Assembly (NCBI RefSeq): GCF_033807715.1
Contig: NC_084596.1
Span: forward strand, 29,586,879-29,650,878
DNA from: Cololabis saira
Taxonomy: Eukaryota > Chordata > Actinopteri > Beloniformes > Belonidae
Length of the DNA stretch: 64,000 bases
Reading direction: 5' to 3'
Part shown: positions 1 through 13,105 of the stretch, one piece after another
Layout: every line of letters begins with the position of its first letter
Position numbering within the stretch: position 1 is the first letter of the stretch
Translations under genes and position numbers: made by a program
The notes under the pieces: model-generated
Seen by the model: the letters and a program-made list of their open reading frames with translations, nothing else
Database searches by the model: none
What the model was told of the DNA's origin: nothing

Positions 1-1196
1 CTGAGGTTGCCTGGCGCCACAGCCATCATGTGTGTCAGTCATCTGCAAAACTCACTGTTTTCCTTAGAGGATGAGCTAAGCTCCTCCTTTAGCCCTAATG
101 ATTTATTTTAGACTCCAGCATCCTGAGACCCCCTTTCTTGAAATCCCAGTTTATCTTGACCATGTTGTTTCAATATGAACCAATCAGCTTAGCCTCCAGT
201 GGAATGTCCCCAGAGATTTGCCTTGGTTTCCCAATAGACCTATTCATTTTGAGGACACAAGTTTAACATCTGGTTTGTATTAACGCTCCCTCAGCTCTCA
301 TCTTGGGTTCAGTCACACAGCAACGACAGGAGGGTAATCACTCTTTTACACAGTCACGTTTAAAGAAATGATTCGCTATCTTATAAATAAAGCTGAGAAT
401 GACATAAAACAGTACAAATAGTTACAGTTTTGCCAAAGAAGATTCTAACTGGACAAGATGTGCCTCTATTTTTCAGGGTTTTTTTTCATGCAAAAGGGGA
501 AGTTATCTGTGGAAACTGTTTGGAAGACAGCAGAAAACTTTCAAAAACTATTCGACACTGGATTGGATTAACCGTCTACCATCATCCATCACAAGAAAAC
601 CTCAACCAGTCACATCAACAAAAGTCTTACCACTGGAGCCAGTTGGTAAAATCAGGAGTCAGAACTAGAGCAAAAACATATTTCCAGTTGAGAATTGTGG
701 CTCTTTTGGAGGAGTTGAGGAACTTTTTTATAGTTCTCACTGTGAAAGAGTTGTTTGTGTCAACACTGCAGAGGCTGAGGGTGATTGCTTATTCAGACTT
801 TTGTTAATATATTTGTGTTTTTTCATCAAGTCCTTGTAAAAGCATGATTACATTAAAGCCTTAATTAGAAACTGATAATTAAAGGTCTATTTACACAGAC
901 ACACATATATAAAAAAACACCATTTTTTTTAACACAATACATTGAAGGTAGAACCAGTTACAAATTGAATTGACCAAATGGGCGAATAATTAAAAATTTC
1001 CAAAGCACGCAGTATTGGGAAAACTCCTGCAGGTGTGACGGGGGTAACAGGCAGTACAGGTTGGAAATACAGCAGGAGTCAATGAGATTGGGATTATAAA
1101 ACCAATCTCATGCATATGGCTTTGATAGGTAATCCTACAAACACGCGAGAAACCATGCATAATGTTGTGTACAGCAAATGAACCAACATGTGCATG
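1..1196. other. No recognised feature
   Basis: AT-rich sequence with no repeat or gene that I recognise. An open frame at 430-807 on the plus strand lacks an ATG at its start and resembles no family known to me, so I do not call it a gene. Confidence 0.6.
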
Positions 1197-1394
1197 TTAT
1201 AGGCCAGGGGTCGGCAACCCAAAATGTTGAAAGAGCCATATTGGACCAAAAACACAAAAAACTAATATGTCTGGAGCCGCAATGAATGAAAAATGAAAAG
1301 TCTTGTATCAGCCTTAGAATGAAGACAACACATGCTGCATTTTTCTATATTAGTTATAACTTGGGGAAGATTTTTTTTTTTCATTATGCACTTT

Positions 1395-1570
1395 GAGAAA
1401 AAAGTCGAAATATCGAGAAAAAAGGCGAAATGTCAAGATTAATTTTGAAGTACAATCTTGAGAAAAAAGTCGAAATGTCGAGAAAAAAGTCAAAATGTTG
1501 AGAAAAAAGCTGGAATGTCAAGAAAAAACTCAAAATGTTGAGAAAAAAGTCAAAATTTCGAGATTAAAAA
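1395..1570. repeat. 20-bp minisatellite inside the hAT element
   Basis: A unit of about 20 bp of the form GAGAAAAAAGTCGAAATGTC is repeated in tandem roughly seven times, interrupted near 1432-1455 by a diverged stretch (AGATTAATTTTGAAG). Confidence 0.85.
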
Positions 1571-1671
1571 GAAGAAAGAAAAAAAGAGAAATAAAGGAAA
1601 AAAAGAAGAAAAAAGGAAAAAAAGAAAAAAAAAGAAAAAATGAAGAAAAAAAGGAAAAAAAAAAAAAAAGG
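1571..1671. repeat. Purine-only A/G tract inside the hAT element
   Basis: About 100 bases made almost only of A and G on the plus strand (AAGAAGAAAG-type repeats). Long lysine-rich and phenylalanine-rich frames on the two strands here are by-products of this composition. Confidence 0.9.
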
Positions 1672-1767
1672 TCAAACATTTTTGAAAAAGCTCCAGGAGC
1701 CACTAGGGCGGCGCTAAAGAGCTGCATGCGGCTCTAGAGCCGCGGGTTGCCGACCCCTGTTATAGGC

Positions 1768-4270
1768 TAATACCAATTAAAAAAAAAATATTCCAACATT
1801 GATAAAATGTTACCGGTATGTATGTATAGTGATTTTCAGTCTTTATTGAACAAAAACGCAACATAGAAATATGTCATATACAAGCTGCTTTCAAAACACG
1901 GCTTTTACTTCACTTTGGCTGACTGACCAAAAGTATGGCCCTCGAAGCTATTGGTAGTTCCCCAGGAAAGTTTCAAACAGTTGTCAGTGAAAATGATGCT
2001 TAAAGACTCCCTAAAAGCACTTCTGAGAACAGTGGAAAACTGATTTGAGCTGGATAGACCTGGATAAACTTTTACAAGGGGTGGTGTTTAGTTTTTTCCA
2101 TTGTAAATATATATATTCTTAAAATAAATCCATTGATATCATTACGCTTCCTGGCCAGATAAATACTACATATTACCTTGAACTATTGTATCAGCTTCAA
2201 ATCTCTCATCTTCCTGTAGCATGTAACTGTGTGTGTGCGATAGTCTCATTATATTTCAGGTCCTGTTCGAATATGTGTGTTTGGTTCACTCCCAAATGTG
2301 TGAAAATTAGGCTTTGTGCCATAGCAGCGCGCCATGCGGACAAATCTCTGATACCAGACAAGAACACTTTAATACTCCAGTAATTGGCCTCATAGCTCCC
2401 AGTGTGTCCAGATGTGCCTTGGTGGGTGGTTTGTCCTGCGCCAGAGCACTCACCGATCCAGCAGGTGCACGAGTCAGGTAAAAGCCCAACTGCTGACAAG
2501 ATTCCACGCTCCCTTTGATTTCCTTCCTCCCCACGAGCATGTGCTTCTCCCTCTCCCTGCCTCCTTCTCCCTTTATCATCGCCACCACCCCGGAGTGCCG
2601 CGTGTAGCTGCTGTCAATATGCATGCTAAATGAAAGGGCAGGAAGAGGAGCAGGCACCGGGTTGACAGCTCTTATCTGCTTGTTGCTGAAGTGTCTTTAA
2701 AAGAATATTTGTTTGAAGCACCCTCTCAATTAGGCAGTGCAGAACTAAATGTAGTTCCATGGTCAGTGTGTTAAAACATGCTCACCGTCAGCCTTATCAC
2801 ATAAACATCTCAGAGGAAAAAACAAAAAAATAAGTCTTGTCCTTTCAACTGTTTCTCTTCTGGATGAAGTTCCTGTTTAACTTAGCAGAGCCTTTGAATT
2901 TATGAAAGTGAATTATGAGCTTGTTACCCATTGTTTTTATTTCCCAAATAACTTTCTTGGTATTCATAAAACAAGGCAGACCTATCATTAATGTGTGGTT
3001 CATTGGTATTTATACTGTGTAATGCCTCCCTGTTGTCACAGTGGAGAAAACCCTCAAAACAAAAGAAAACAAAGGAAAACAACGCACTCACACACGCACG
3101 CCCGCACATAAACACACACACAAAAAAAACAACCATAAACTATTCTATAATTGATTTACAGATAAAATCAACAAATACATCCTATTTGTTTTAAAATATA
3201 TTACTCTTGCAGATGACTGACACGTATTCAAGTGCATTATTTGGCTTACATTTTTATCACCTCTAACTTATGTCTTACTCAAGACACTGAGCTTTTCCAG
3301 GTGCTAAATTACTCATTTTCACCCTTGTGCTGTGAAGAGAAAAAAAATGTACGTTTAAAGCCGGGCCGCTGCTGCTGTCAGTGACAGGACTAACCAGTGC
3401 ATTGCTATATCGGCCCAAGATATTTCCTTGATTTAATTTAGCCTTTTGAATATTTGCTTGTCTCGTCTTGCGTTTATTTGTGCTCATGCTCCAAATCAGT
3501 GTGTTCATTTCCAGAGACAGCCCCACAGAATATTATACACTGTCACATTATACACTAAAACATATACATTTATTCAACTATATACAAGTTCAACAAAACC
3601 TCTCTGTGTTACAATAAATATAATCATCTGTGTCTATGATAAGCATCTGGACTGTTCACCGCATTGTTTTGCTTCACCAGCGTGGATGTTAAGGTCACTT
3701 ATTCACTGCCAGTAAGATTATGTCAGACTTCATATGAAATCCTGGCCATACCCCGGCTATGGCGTCTCTCTGAAGCCCAGACATTTCAACCTCTGACCTT
3801 TGGGAGGTTTGGTTTACAGCCAGAGTTAACAGTGCTGATAGCATGCTGAGAACCTGCCTATTTGATCCCGGGGAGAGCAAGCTTGGGACTGTTTTACAGC
3901 CAGCATCAGTTATAATCCTGGAGATAACCATGTACTTGTTTTGTTCCCCATTTACCATGAATCTGTGCTCACATCTAGCTTAAAAAACAAAGTTGAACAT
4001 TGGCAGTAGTCTGCAATTTATAGATTTGTAAAGAAATTGCAGTTAAAATACAAGTATAGTGGTCTGGCTTAATATCAGTCACAGTTATTGAAACGAATAG
4101 TAGTTATTACCAGCTTGATGGATCATGAGCTCTTATTATAAACATGATAAACTATATTCTGTAGCCTCGAGTGATTATGGGCGGGGGCTCGCCAATCTGT
4201 CCACTGATTGCCAGATGAATCTACTTTGTCGCCATTGTACCAATATCAGACACAATGGGATCATTGTATT
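1768..4270. other. No recognised gene; AT-rich unique-looking sequence
   Basis: No repeat family or gene recognised. Near 1840-1850 the minus strand carries an AATAAAG-like signal, but no reading frame leads into it. Short frames at 2186-2657 and 3446-3958 overlap on both strands and match nothing I know. Confidence 0.5.
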
Positions 4271-4274
4271 ATCA

Positions 4275-4640
4275 AAACAGCTCTGATCAATTGAGTCCTG
4301 GTCCTTTAAAGGTGTTGGTTGGTTTCAGGCACCAAGCTGTCTGCCGTAGATCCTTTAAGTCCAGCCGGTTATGAGGAGTGGCTTCCATCGATTGAAAGTG
4401 TTTTCTCAGCCTTTCACATAGGTGCTTGATTGGACTGAGATCAGAGGAATTTGCAGTTTAAGGCAACTTGACATCTTTGCCATTTTCCTCAACACATTCC
4501 TGAACAGCGTTTTTCAGTTTTCCAGGTGGGGGCACTTTTTACTGTATCTTAGCCGGTATTAATTAAGGTTTTCCTCTTTCAGGCCACAGTGGCTCTTCTG
4601 TGAGACTGAATTACAATTATGTACTAGCCCGGGGCGCCTT
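4275..4640 (-). pseudogene. Decayed Tc1-type transposase, C-terminal catalytic part
   Basis: On the minus strand, conceptual translation in shifting frames gives fragments typical of the end of a fish Tc1 transposase. The region around the last catalytic acid reads as a degenerate SDLSPIKHL (4425-4455, normally PDLNPIE-like). It is followed by SMEATPHNRLDLKDL and TAWC-like text (4300-4400), which matches the pattern SMEAPP-NLQDLKDL found in one Tc1 family. Upstream (4500-4640) is the diverged stretch preceding it. Stops and frame changes are frequent. No terminal repeats were found, so the ends are uncertain. It cannot encode an active enzyme. Confidence 0.6.
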
Positions 4641-4649
4641 GTTATTGGT

Positions 4650-7600
4650 GGAGGATCTTTTGAAGATTACTTTTACTAAGTGGGAACGTCACACAAAACT
4701 CCCTTAGCACTGCACGGAGGTGCTTCCATCAATTGATCATCACAGGTTGATCCTCATCAAAGTTGACTACCACCCATTTTTCACATTTCCAACACATCAG
4801 CTACCAAAGAGTTTTCACATGCTGCGCAGTATCTTTAACTCTCTTTTTATCCATGTGGCTTTTAACAACTGGGCTCATAGGCGTAACTAGCATGAAAAAA
4901 AAAGGCAAACCTTTTCCACTAAGTTACATGGGAAAACAGCTGCGTAAGCTGAAGTACATTTAAAAAAAATGTGATCCTTCAGTTTATTTGCGTGATAAAA
5001 TAGTCTGCTGGATGTAAAATAAATGCAACCTGAAGTGAATCTGTAAATTTATGCAAAACCATCAGGATGATCTGTTGTCCATAACAGAGAAGGAGCTTAT
5101 TAAAAAAGTGAAAGATCAGTATGTTTGTGTCACATTTTCCTGTGATTAATTTAATTTGCAAAATGTAATCACTTGGGTCTCATCAACCGCCCAGGATAAA
5201 TTGAGCCACTGATGAAACAACAGATTTAACAAAGAACATGCTTTAATTTGTCAGTTAATTTCCTTAGTGCTGGATTTCAGAGCAAACAACAGCATAAGCC
5301 TCTTTATAGCTGAACAGAAATAAATAGAGACCATCTTATCTGCTACTTATTAAAAACAAACACTTCTTTTCTGGCATCAAACCTAACTTACAGAGTTGTA
5401 GCTTAATTTCAGTTTACTTTTAAAATCATTACCCCCACTTAATTGAAACAAAGCCCATTTGTAGTGCTGGTTGACACCAATATGATGCAACAGTGCCCCT
5501 GAGTCTCGCTTCATACGCCATCCGTCTTACTGATGGCCCCAACTACCCAAACCTCGATTTGATGTCACAGATCTGAAATTGAGGGCACAACAGACAGGTG
5601 CTTTTTCAAAATAGTATATCCAGCTTCCAAAATGGCAAGTTTATATTTTTCAGCATATGTGGCACTGATTTTCTAGGTCGAGATCCTTTTAGGGGTCAGA
5701 CTTGGAGTTATGCTTTAAAATATATATGAAATTGGATTTATCAATCATTGGAGCTCAAAATAATGATAAAAAAAGAGACTGCAAGGAGAAATAAAATGAT
5801 AGTGGATTAGATTTGACCTGTGATTCAGTTACTGATAAACTAAAATATGCAAAGACGCCATTCATGTATGCAAAAAACTGTATGTCTGATTATCTGTAAT
5901 GTTTTTTTCATAGTGGACACTATTTTCTTTTCAGGTCTTTCTTAGATGCTGGTGACATACGCTGGTCAATAAAGAGACAATAAAAAAGCTCTAGCCTTTA
6001 CGCCCGGCCTAATCTCAGGTTTATGTTCTAATATGGCATTTGCCCCCCGTACCGGGGGCTCCAGGGTATAACAAGTTAAACCATGTTTTTACAGCTCTGT
6101 TCATAACCTCCATCATCCACTCCACTCACGTCCACCCCTAGGGGCCACATTCCAACTCCTGGGCTGAATCCAATGTGGAAGTAAGACAAGTTGCAGTTCC
6201 TCAACTGACCTATAGGGCCTATCTTTAAAAGCAAGTCAGTCTCAACTGATCCCCCAAAATGTCCAATGATGCAGAAGAAATAAACATTCACAGCCTAGCT
6301 CTTAAAATGGTTTCGGTCTCCATTGCTAGATTTAACATCTTTGGCAACTGCATGGGATGTGATTTTTTCAATTTTATTTATTTCTTTTGTACAACATCAG
6401 CTAGCCCTTAACACTTTTAAACCTGTCACTCACTGATCATTAGAAGTGTAAGTCTTTCTGACAAAGACCAAAATTCACCAAAGGTTATCTGGGTCCACGG
6501 CATAACTGATTCACTTTGTTTTCCAGTGGTGTTCAGTAAATTGTCTTTTTCTTTGCAGTAATACAAGATACTTAAACCGGCACGACTGCACACTGAGTTG
6601 AATTTATTTATGAAATGTACGTTTCCATCACATCACAATGTAGCAGGTGACCATACTGCTACTCCAAATAACATAATTAATAGTGAAAACAATAGTTGAA
6701 ACATTAACTTTCTCTTATTTTGTACAATAACAGGTGAATAGTGTTCAGTAGCAGTTCAAAGAACTTAAAATTGTTTCCATTCAAATTAACATTTTATGTT
6801 TTCCCCACATTTTAGAAAATAGCTAAACAAAAACCAAAGCTTGGAGAGTGGTCTGTGCCTCATGGTTTGTCAACCAGTGGCAGTGCTGATGATTCAATCC
6901 CACATCCTTTGCTTGTTACGGATTACTTAAAATTGTATTCCATGGAAATGTTTCTGTACTATGACTAAATATATTTTTGCTAATCCTGCCATTTTTTTCT
7001 TTTCCAAAAACAAAATTTAGCGATCTGTGGTTTACTTCAGAATGAAAACAACAACAACACAACAACAACTTATCGCGTAAAGTACATCAGACATGTTGAG
7101 AAACAGATTATTTTTCTAAAAGTTTAAATTCAAGTTTTTACATTTCGGTTTGTGAATGGGTTATAAAGTTTAGTCACTTTTGGCAGGGTTTGCATGTTTT
7201 TACTCTGGGACAATACAGCTTTGTTACAACTACCTCTAGTTTTTTTGCTTGCCTAATAAGCACCTAATTTACTGAACAAATGTTCATTAAAATAATTTCT
7301 AACATAAAATAAGCATGCTTTTCAGCAGAGTGTCTTGGAATTTCCTGTAAATGATAAAACAGGGCATTTGCACTCCAAGTTGAATAATGACTTGTTTTTG
7401 GAGCTCATCCATCACATCTTTGTTTTCACCAAAAAACAACGACTCAGAATGACTGCATGGAGACAGATGGATAAAAAATGATTTAAGGATGTGAGGTATG
7501 ATGCCCCCCACAATATGCTTCCATTGAATTTTAATGCAATCACAACACGACTGTCAGTAAGACGTGTGTAACTCCAGACCGTAGTTGAAATTAATGTCTG

Positions 7601-9875
7601 AAAACCAAAAGTACTGGTTTATTTTCCAGACTTCTTTATGTAAAAATATTGGTTTATTCAGGGTTAAGTAAGTTGGGAGCACTCTGATATACAATGTGTT
7701 TTGTGCTACAGCTTTGATAAACATTTTAGAAGACCATAATGTGTACTCAAAGTAGCAAAGCTCATCGAAATGATCAAATAAATCCATCGTAGATAACCAC
7801 GACGGCCATCTGGTCTCTGGATTTAGATGTGAGTGGTTCATGCTTGCTCATAATCTTTATTGTTAAAATATGCATTTGCATGAATTATACTTTAATGCAT
7901 GAAATGAAACTACTGAGATATTTAGTGCTGTTGAGAAGCCACATTGCACAATGTCTTTGATTCTGACTTCTGCTGATGCCGAGCAAAAACAATCTATGCA
8001 ACAAATCTCATGGAGCACCATAAGGAAAAAATAATGGGAGCTGTTTCGATCAAACAAATCTTTGTGAAAATGAACCTAATAAGCTCTAAGTGTCCATTAA
8101 GAGGGCTCCACATTAACTACCTCATCCCAGACTCTTTTACTACACATTTATTTCCCAATTAGCAATAATCCTGTGAATGGCTGGCTCAGGATCTTGCCTC
8201 AGCCTCTGGAATAGACCACAATTAGACTCGTTGTACTGAATTAGAATTGTTGAGCCTGAAGTCGCACTCCTGTGAGGGCCACTGTTTTATTTGTCACCTG
8301 GGAGCCCTGTTCTGAGGCCAGGTCAGAGCTCCACACAGCAGGGACCCTGTAAATCGCCTGTTGCTGCCGCCTGGGCTGACCTGCAACAGGGCTGCCATTC
8401 AACCATCTTGTGAGGAATGTCTCCTGCTCCAAAGGAAAGTGGAGGGGTGGGGGGGGCGAACGGAAGATGTGGTTTAAAGGGAACAGACGGATGAACCGTG
8501 TGTGGACAGTGTTTCCTTTGAAAGGGCATTGAAAGAATCCTTTCACGGAGACTGTGTCAGCTGATTACGAGCCCTTTGACTCTTTTCTCTGAAGTTGAAT
8601 GCGCTGCAACACTTCAACCTCTGTCACTGCTGGATAATATTCTATTGTCTGCATATTTACCACTCTGTTGCAGTGAAGGAAAAGCAGATGTTTTGCCTCA
8701 TTGCAGCACATATTTGGATTTTTGAGTTTAATAAAGCAGTATTTCCTTCAAATTGACCACGTACACTTGTTCAGGAAATCTACTCCAATTATACAGTAAG
8801 TTCAAAAGCCTTAGTCACCTCCTGGCCTTGCCATCTATTTTTCAGACTGTTTGTTAAGATACAAACAGAAAAAAACTGTAAACTGTAATTTATGATCTGA
8901 TTTTTTGTATTTTTGTTTCTATTTTTTAATTGACATCGGCTACAGAAAAACCCACAAAATATGTACACTAAATATAAATCACACAATATTTGAGACAAAA
9001 TGAACAAGCAAAGGCCTAGTTATTGTGACCTCCTTCAGAACCAAGCACAGATTTAACTGATGTTTCTAATCATAATAGTTAGGATTCCTTTGTATTTTTA
9101 GAGCTAGTTTCCCGTATTTTTTGTTTGTATCTCAAAGAGATAAATGATATGGATGCCATCAAAACCTTTGAAAAACAACTAAACATAGAGGGCCTAGAAC
9201 TTTTGCAGACTTTTTGCACACAAACTTGTACCCATATCAATGTAAAAAATTAAATTAGATCCAAACGCAAGTTGAAACTGAAATTGAATTACAAATTAAA
9301 TTTCAGTAATTATGCATCCGTTTAAACTGGTGCATATAAAAAAAAAAAGACGAAAACACTACGATAAGTTATTCTTTGGAAATTTTAGGAGAGCCTCATC
9401 TGGCTAAAGCCTTAAAAAATCGAGGTCATGAAATGTAGTGAGAAACGGTCCTGAAGCATGGATTTAAGGTCGTCTTATATTTAAATACTATCGTGCTTTT
9501 TTCCTTTACTTCTACTCCACATCTCCAAAATGTACATCTATTTTCAAAACAGTAATAACTTTCACTTTAACATTATTTATTTAGTGAAGACAGTGCATAT
9601 TAATGAATATCCGGAACACATTTATGATTTAGCTAAAACCTAACTTCCATCAGCAGTCCTCCGACAACAAAAACAAACAAACATTATAAAAGAGCAAAGT
9701 CTATTTTAATAGTAAAATGACTACTTTATTACAGTTTCATAGTAAAAGTATTGTTAAGACTTCTTCTCACAGGCCTGTTTAGTTAGTAAATGTTGCACTT
9801 TCTGGAATCGTAGCTGGAGGGCTGTTCCAACTCCCCAAGCTTTCTTTTACTCATTTTTCAAATCTACCCTGATTT
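4650..9875. other. Long stretch without recognised genes or repeats
   Basis: AT-rich sequence. A more GC-balanced part at 8100-8560 has overlapping short minus-strand frames but no splice or family evidence. A segment at 4700-4750 resembles a diverged piece of the Tc1 relic just upstream. Nothing else could be assigned. Confidence 0.5.
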
Positions 9876-9879
9876 CCCT

Positions 9880-10000
9880 CCAATGAACTGGTGACCTGTC
9901 TAGATTGTTACCCTGCCTTTGGGCCAAAGAGAGCAGGGATGGGTTCCAGCAGAACTCCCTGAATAGGAGGGTATAGTTAATGGATGGCTGGATGGTGGAT
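9880..10000 (+). repeat. 3' fragment of a tRNA-derived fish SINE
   Basis: The order of motifs is that of a widespread fish SINE tail: ACTGGTGACCTGTCTAG, a diverged CCCTGCCT block, GGGATGGGTTCCAGCAG, CCCTGAATAGGA, then a tail of TGGATGG repeats. The tRNA-like head is missing, so this is a truncated copy. The same tail recurs at 48985, 50155 and 52640. Confidence 0.75.
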
Positions 10001-10065
10001 AATTGATCCTTTATCGAACATTAATATCATCACCAGATAATGAAAACGTTCCAGGGTGTCTGGAG

Positions 10066-10150
10066 GTATGAATGCAGGCGCACATGGTTGTTTTTCCTTC
10101 TCAGTAAAGCCCTGTGATGAACTGGTAAGCTGTCCAGGATGTCATATCCA
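10066..10150 (+). repeat. Core fragment of the same SINE family
   Basis: Reads like the central part of that family: a diverged GTGTGAATG...ATGGTTGT block, then GCCCTGTGATGAACTGG and CTGTCCAGG. It lies downstream of a separate 3' tail fragment, so the two are not one collinear copy. Confidence 0.55.
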
Positions 10151-11447
10151 AGACCGAAGAGTCAGACTTGTTAAAGTGCCACAAATGTCCATGGAACCAT
10201 TTTGTGTGAATCAGGATCGATTTCAGGACAATTTTCTTCAATTTTCTTCATTTCAGAGCACTGTTCCTGAATAGGGAAGGTCTAGGGGCTGCTCACTCAT
10301 TAAAATCAGTTTTGCTGATCTGCAAAACTACCTCATATGTAGCTTTTTTGACAAAAAATGTAAATAATCAGATGAATAATATAAATTCATTAGCAAATGA
10401 ATCAGACTGTTCCTGTCTGAGAAATGATCTTAAAAACAGTGAGTCACGGTTCAGGGTTTACGTTTGGACTCTATGTATATTTATTCAGATGCATGAGCTC
10501 TGATGTACATTAATATACCACATACTTTAACCTTTTCCTATATAATTCAAGTGATGACACAGTTCTCCTTGAAGTGGTGTTTTTTTAAGCCATGTTTCAT
10601 AATCCCTCAGTTGTCAGATTAATGAAGTTTTCAGAGAAATATTATGATGACACTTCATTAGGGCATGGTCGAATTATTGTAGTGTTATTACTTATAACTC
10701 CCTCACCAGGAGCCAGAACAGTAAAAAGAAAAAAAACTTGGGTGATTATAAAGGCCAGACAGGATTTCTGGCTGGAGATGGAAAAATGGCAAGAAACACT
10801 CAGACTAGCTCTCTGCAGCCAAAAGCATCAGGACTTGTGCGTCATCAAATTACCATGAATGTTGCCAGTCTCAATTGTAGGGTAACATAATGAGTGTGCG
10901 TTGCTGTAATAACAAATAATTGCAATTCTAATGGCATGGGATACTTGTCTTCAGCTCTGTTTAGTTGCATCATACCGCCTGCTGTTTATTTTTCTTCACT
11001 CACTTCAACTTATCAGTAACTTTTTAAGATACTGTCAATACATGAAACAATAAAGGTCGCAAGAAGTTTCAGAGGCTGTGTGAGCCTGTGATTACATTTG
11101 TGGTTGTACAGAACTCCTACCATTAGCCTGTTCTCCATTATTCAAGTAGAACTGATGGGGAAAATAGGGGAAAGACTTGAGAAAGAGTTTCTTAGTCACT
11201 TGATGTTTGCCTCCAGGAAACTGTGACAGTGAATTGCCCATGACTGGATTACAATTAGCTGCAGCCACAGGGGGCGAATCTTTACAATGCTGTACTTTTC
11301 CTCTTGTGGTTCAGTTTTATGGGCACCCAAGCACATGATTTCACCTCTGTTTTGCATTTACATAGCACATAGCTGGTAAAGATGATGTCATGTGAGGTAT
11401 GAAGACAGACACAGGTTACAATATACATAAATATAAAAATATATAAA
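10151..11447. other. No recognised feature
   Basis: AT-rich sequence with several short open frames (for example 10592-10858, plus) that match no family I know. Confidence 0.5.
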
Positions 11448-11448
11448 A

Positions 11449-11479
<31 letters not shown>

Positions 11480-11515
11480 TAGATATATATATAAATATAT
11501 ATATATTTATATATT
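11448..11515. repeat. Imperfect AT microsatellite
   Basis: A poly-A run followed by AT dinucleotides with a few interruptions (AGATAT, TTTATAT). Confidence 0.95.
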
Positions 11516-12205
11516 GAGGGGTGTGAAAAAATGTGCATCATTTTGAAAACTATAATAATTCATTGCTTCCATGGCAGTCAGGTGTCTGACTCACAAGTGA
11601 CTTGAAGATACTGCAACCTGCAAGCAAGAAGTGTAATGTAATGCTCAGGTAACTTGTGCCAGCTTATGGAAGCAGTGCAGTCACAGTCAAGAGTTGAAAG
11701 GGTGAGGGAGGTGGCGGTAGGAGGGTGGCGTGGGGCAGTCGAGGATAGACCTCATGTGTTTGTGGAGGAAAGGAGGCCGGGCAGGCCGGGTTGTTGGAGG
11801 ACTTCGGCACTCGTGGGCTGGCTGAGAAGGGGGGGCAGTGGTTGTAGTGGTTGTGGCAGGCAGGAAGGTTTTCAAACCTAGAGACTGTAACTCATTGTAG
11901 CCTGACTCCACTGGCTTGGGTGGCAAAGATCATGAAGTCCTGGACATTCATCAACCTGCCGAGGAGGGCCGACTGACTGGAGCCAGGGCCTGTTTTCTTC
12001 CCCCCTTCTTCTCCCTCTCGCCATGTCAGTGGGATTCAGTGCGACTTTGCCGAGGCAGCCACCCTGAGGAGACAGACCCGGGTCAGTGCAAATAATCAGG
12101 ACTCTGACGCCTGGCCTTGTTACTGGGAGGAGGGGGGACAACACAAGGTTGAGGGTGGGGGATCCCAAAGGAAACCAAGGACAAGACCCGAGCAGTGGGT
12201 CTCTT
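11516..12205. other. GC-richer stretch, unidentified
   Basis: 11650-12180 is G-rich on the plus strand (GGGAGG and GGCAGG motifs) and richer in CpG than its surroundings. Overlapping open frames exist on both strands, but none has a recognisable domain or paired splice sites. A 17-base A run follows at about 12208. Confidence 0.4.
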
Positions 12206-12278
12206 TAAAAAAAAAAAAAAAAAGGTCACGATGTGGGCATTCCTTCACAGACTTAATGAGACAGTTAACTGTGTTTTT

Positions 12279-12289
12279 ATACACACACA

Positions 12290-12361
<72 letters not shown>
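12279..12361. repeat. CA microsatellite
   Basis: About 80 bases of AC dinucleotide with a single GCGC interruption near 12291. Confidence 0.98.
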
Positions 12362-12363
<2 letters not shown>

Positions 12364-12428
12364 CTGTGTCATAGTTATTTAAGGTGGAATATACAGTCCA
12401 GTATACTGTAAATACTGTAGACTACATT

Positions 12429-13085
12429 GTATGATCAATTTTGTTCATATAACACCTTTCAAGATAAAAAAAAAAAAGTGCTTCACAATAAAACACAGAA
12501 CAACATAGGAAACATTAAACATAAAAAATAAAACTAAGCAAAAGCAAGTTTAAAAAGATTTTTTTTATGCTTTTTAAAAGAGATCACAGAGTCAACAGGA
12601 AGGGAGTTCCAGGTGGAGGGGCCAATGCTGCAAAGGCTCTGTCACCTTTCGTTTTCAGCTGTGTTTGCTTCACAACAAGCAGACCCCGACCATGTGATCT
12701 CATGGACCTGCCGGGGATGTAAGAATAAACTGGTGCTTGATCATTTGGAGCTTTATGTGTTAAACCCAGATTTTTTAAATGCAATAGGTAATACGGAGCC
12801 AGTGCAGCCGGAATAGTAAAGTACTTGGTAGATTTTGTCATTAGCCTTGTAGCAGTGCTCTGGATTACCTGAAGACTTTCCAGTGATTTTTTTACTTAAA
12901 GATGTGAAAATATAGTTACATTAATTGAGATAAAATGACGGAATGAATGATGATCAGTATTTTTTAACTGATACAAACAAGAACAAACCAATGATTTAAA
13001 GTGAGGATCCAATGACAACACAGGGTCAAATGTTACCCCAAGGTTCCTCACTAAGGGCGTAGTAAATGAGAGGAGTGGGCCAAGA
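12429..13085. repeat. Fish interspersed repeat, class unresolved
   Basis: Reads like a common fish repeat whose landmarks appear in order: AAAGTGCTTCACAATAAAAC (about 12475), GGGAGTTCCAGGTGGAGGGG (about 12602), GCAAAGGCTCTGTCACCTTT, GACCTGCCGGGGATGTAAG (about 12706), GCTTGATCATTTGGAGCTTT, AGCCAGTGCAG, and CAAATGTTACCCCAAGGTTC (about 13026). I recognise the consensus but am not sure whether it is a LINE 3' region or a DNA element. No terminal repeats were seen. Confidence 0.65.
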
Positions 13086-13105
13086 CTCTTTACTATCTTA
13101 GGGAG

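Larger units (their letters stand above)
1197..1767. mobile_element. Complete non-autonomous hAT element with 8-bp target duplication
   Basis: The element body is 1205-1759 (555 bp). It begins CAGGGGTCGGCAACCC and ends with the inverted copy GGGTTGCCGACCCCTG, a terminal repeat typical of hAT elements. The 8 bases TTATAGGC stand directly on both sides (1197-1204 and 1760-1767), a perfect target site duplication of the length hAT transposases make. No transposase is encoded; the interior is a 20-bp tandem repeat and a purine tract, annotated separately. It would have been moved by a transposase supplied elsewhere. The perfect duplication and near-perfect ends suggest a fairly recent insertion (inference). 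Confidence 0.93.

Noticed and set aside
430..807. 125-codon open frame on the plus strand
   Set aside because: It begins at a TTG rather than ATG, no promoter or splice context is seen, and no family resemblance could be found.
1495..1737. Lysine-rich frame and the opposing phenylalanine-rich frame (1530-1727, minus)
   Set aside because: Both are translations of the purine tract inside a hAT element.
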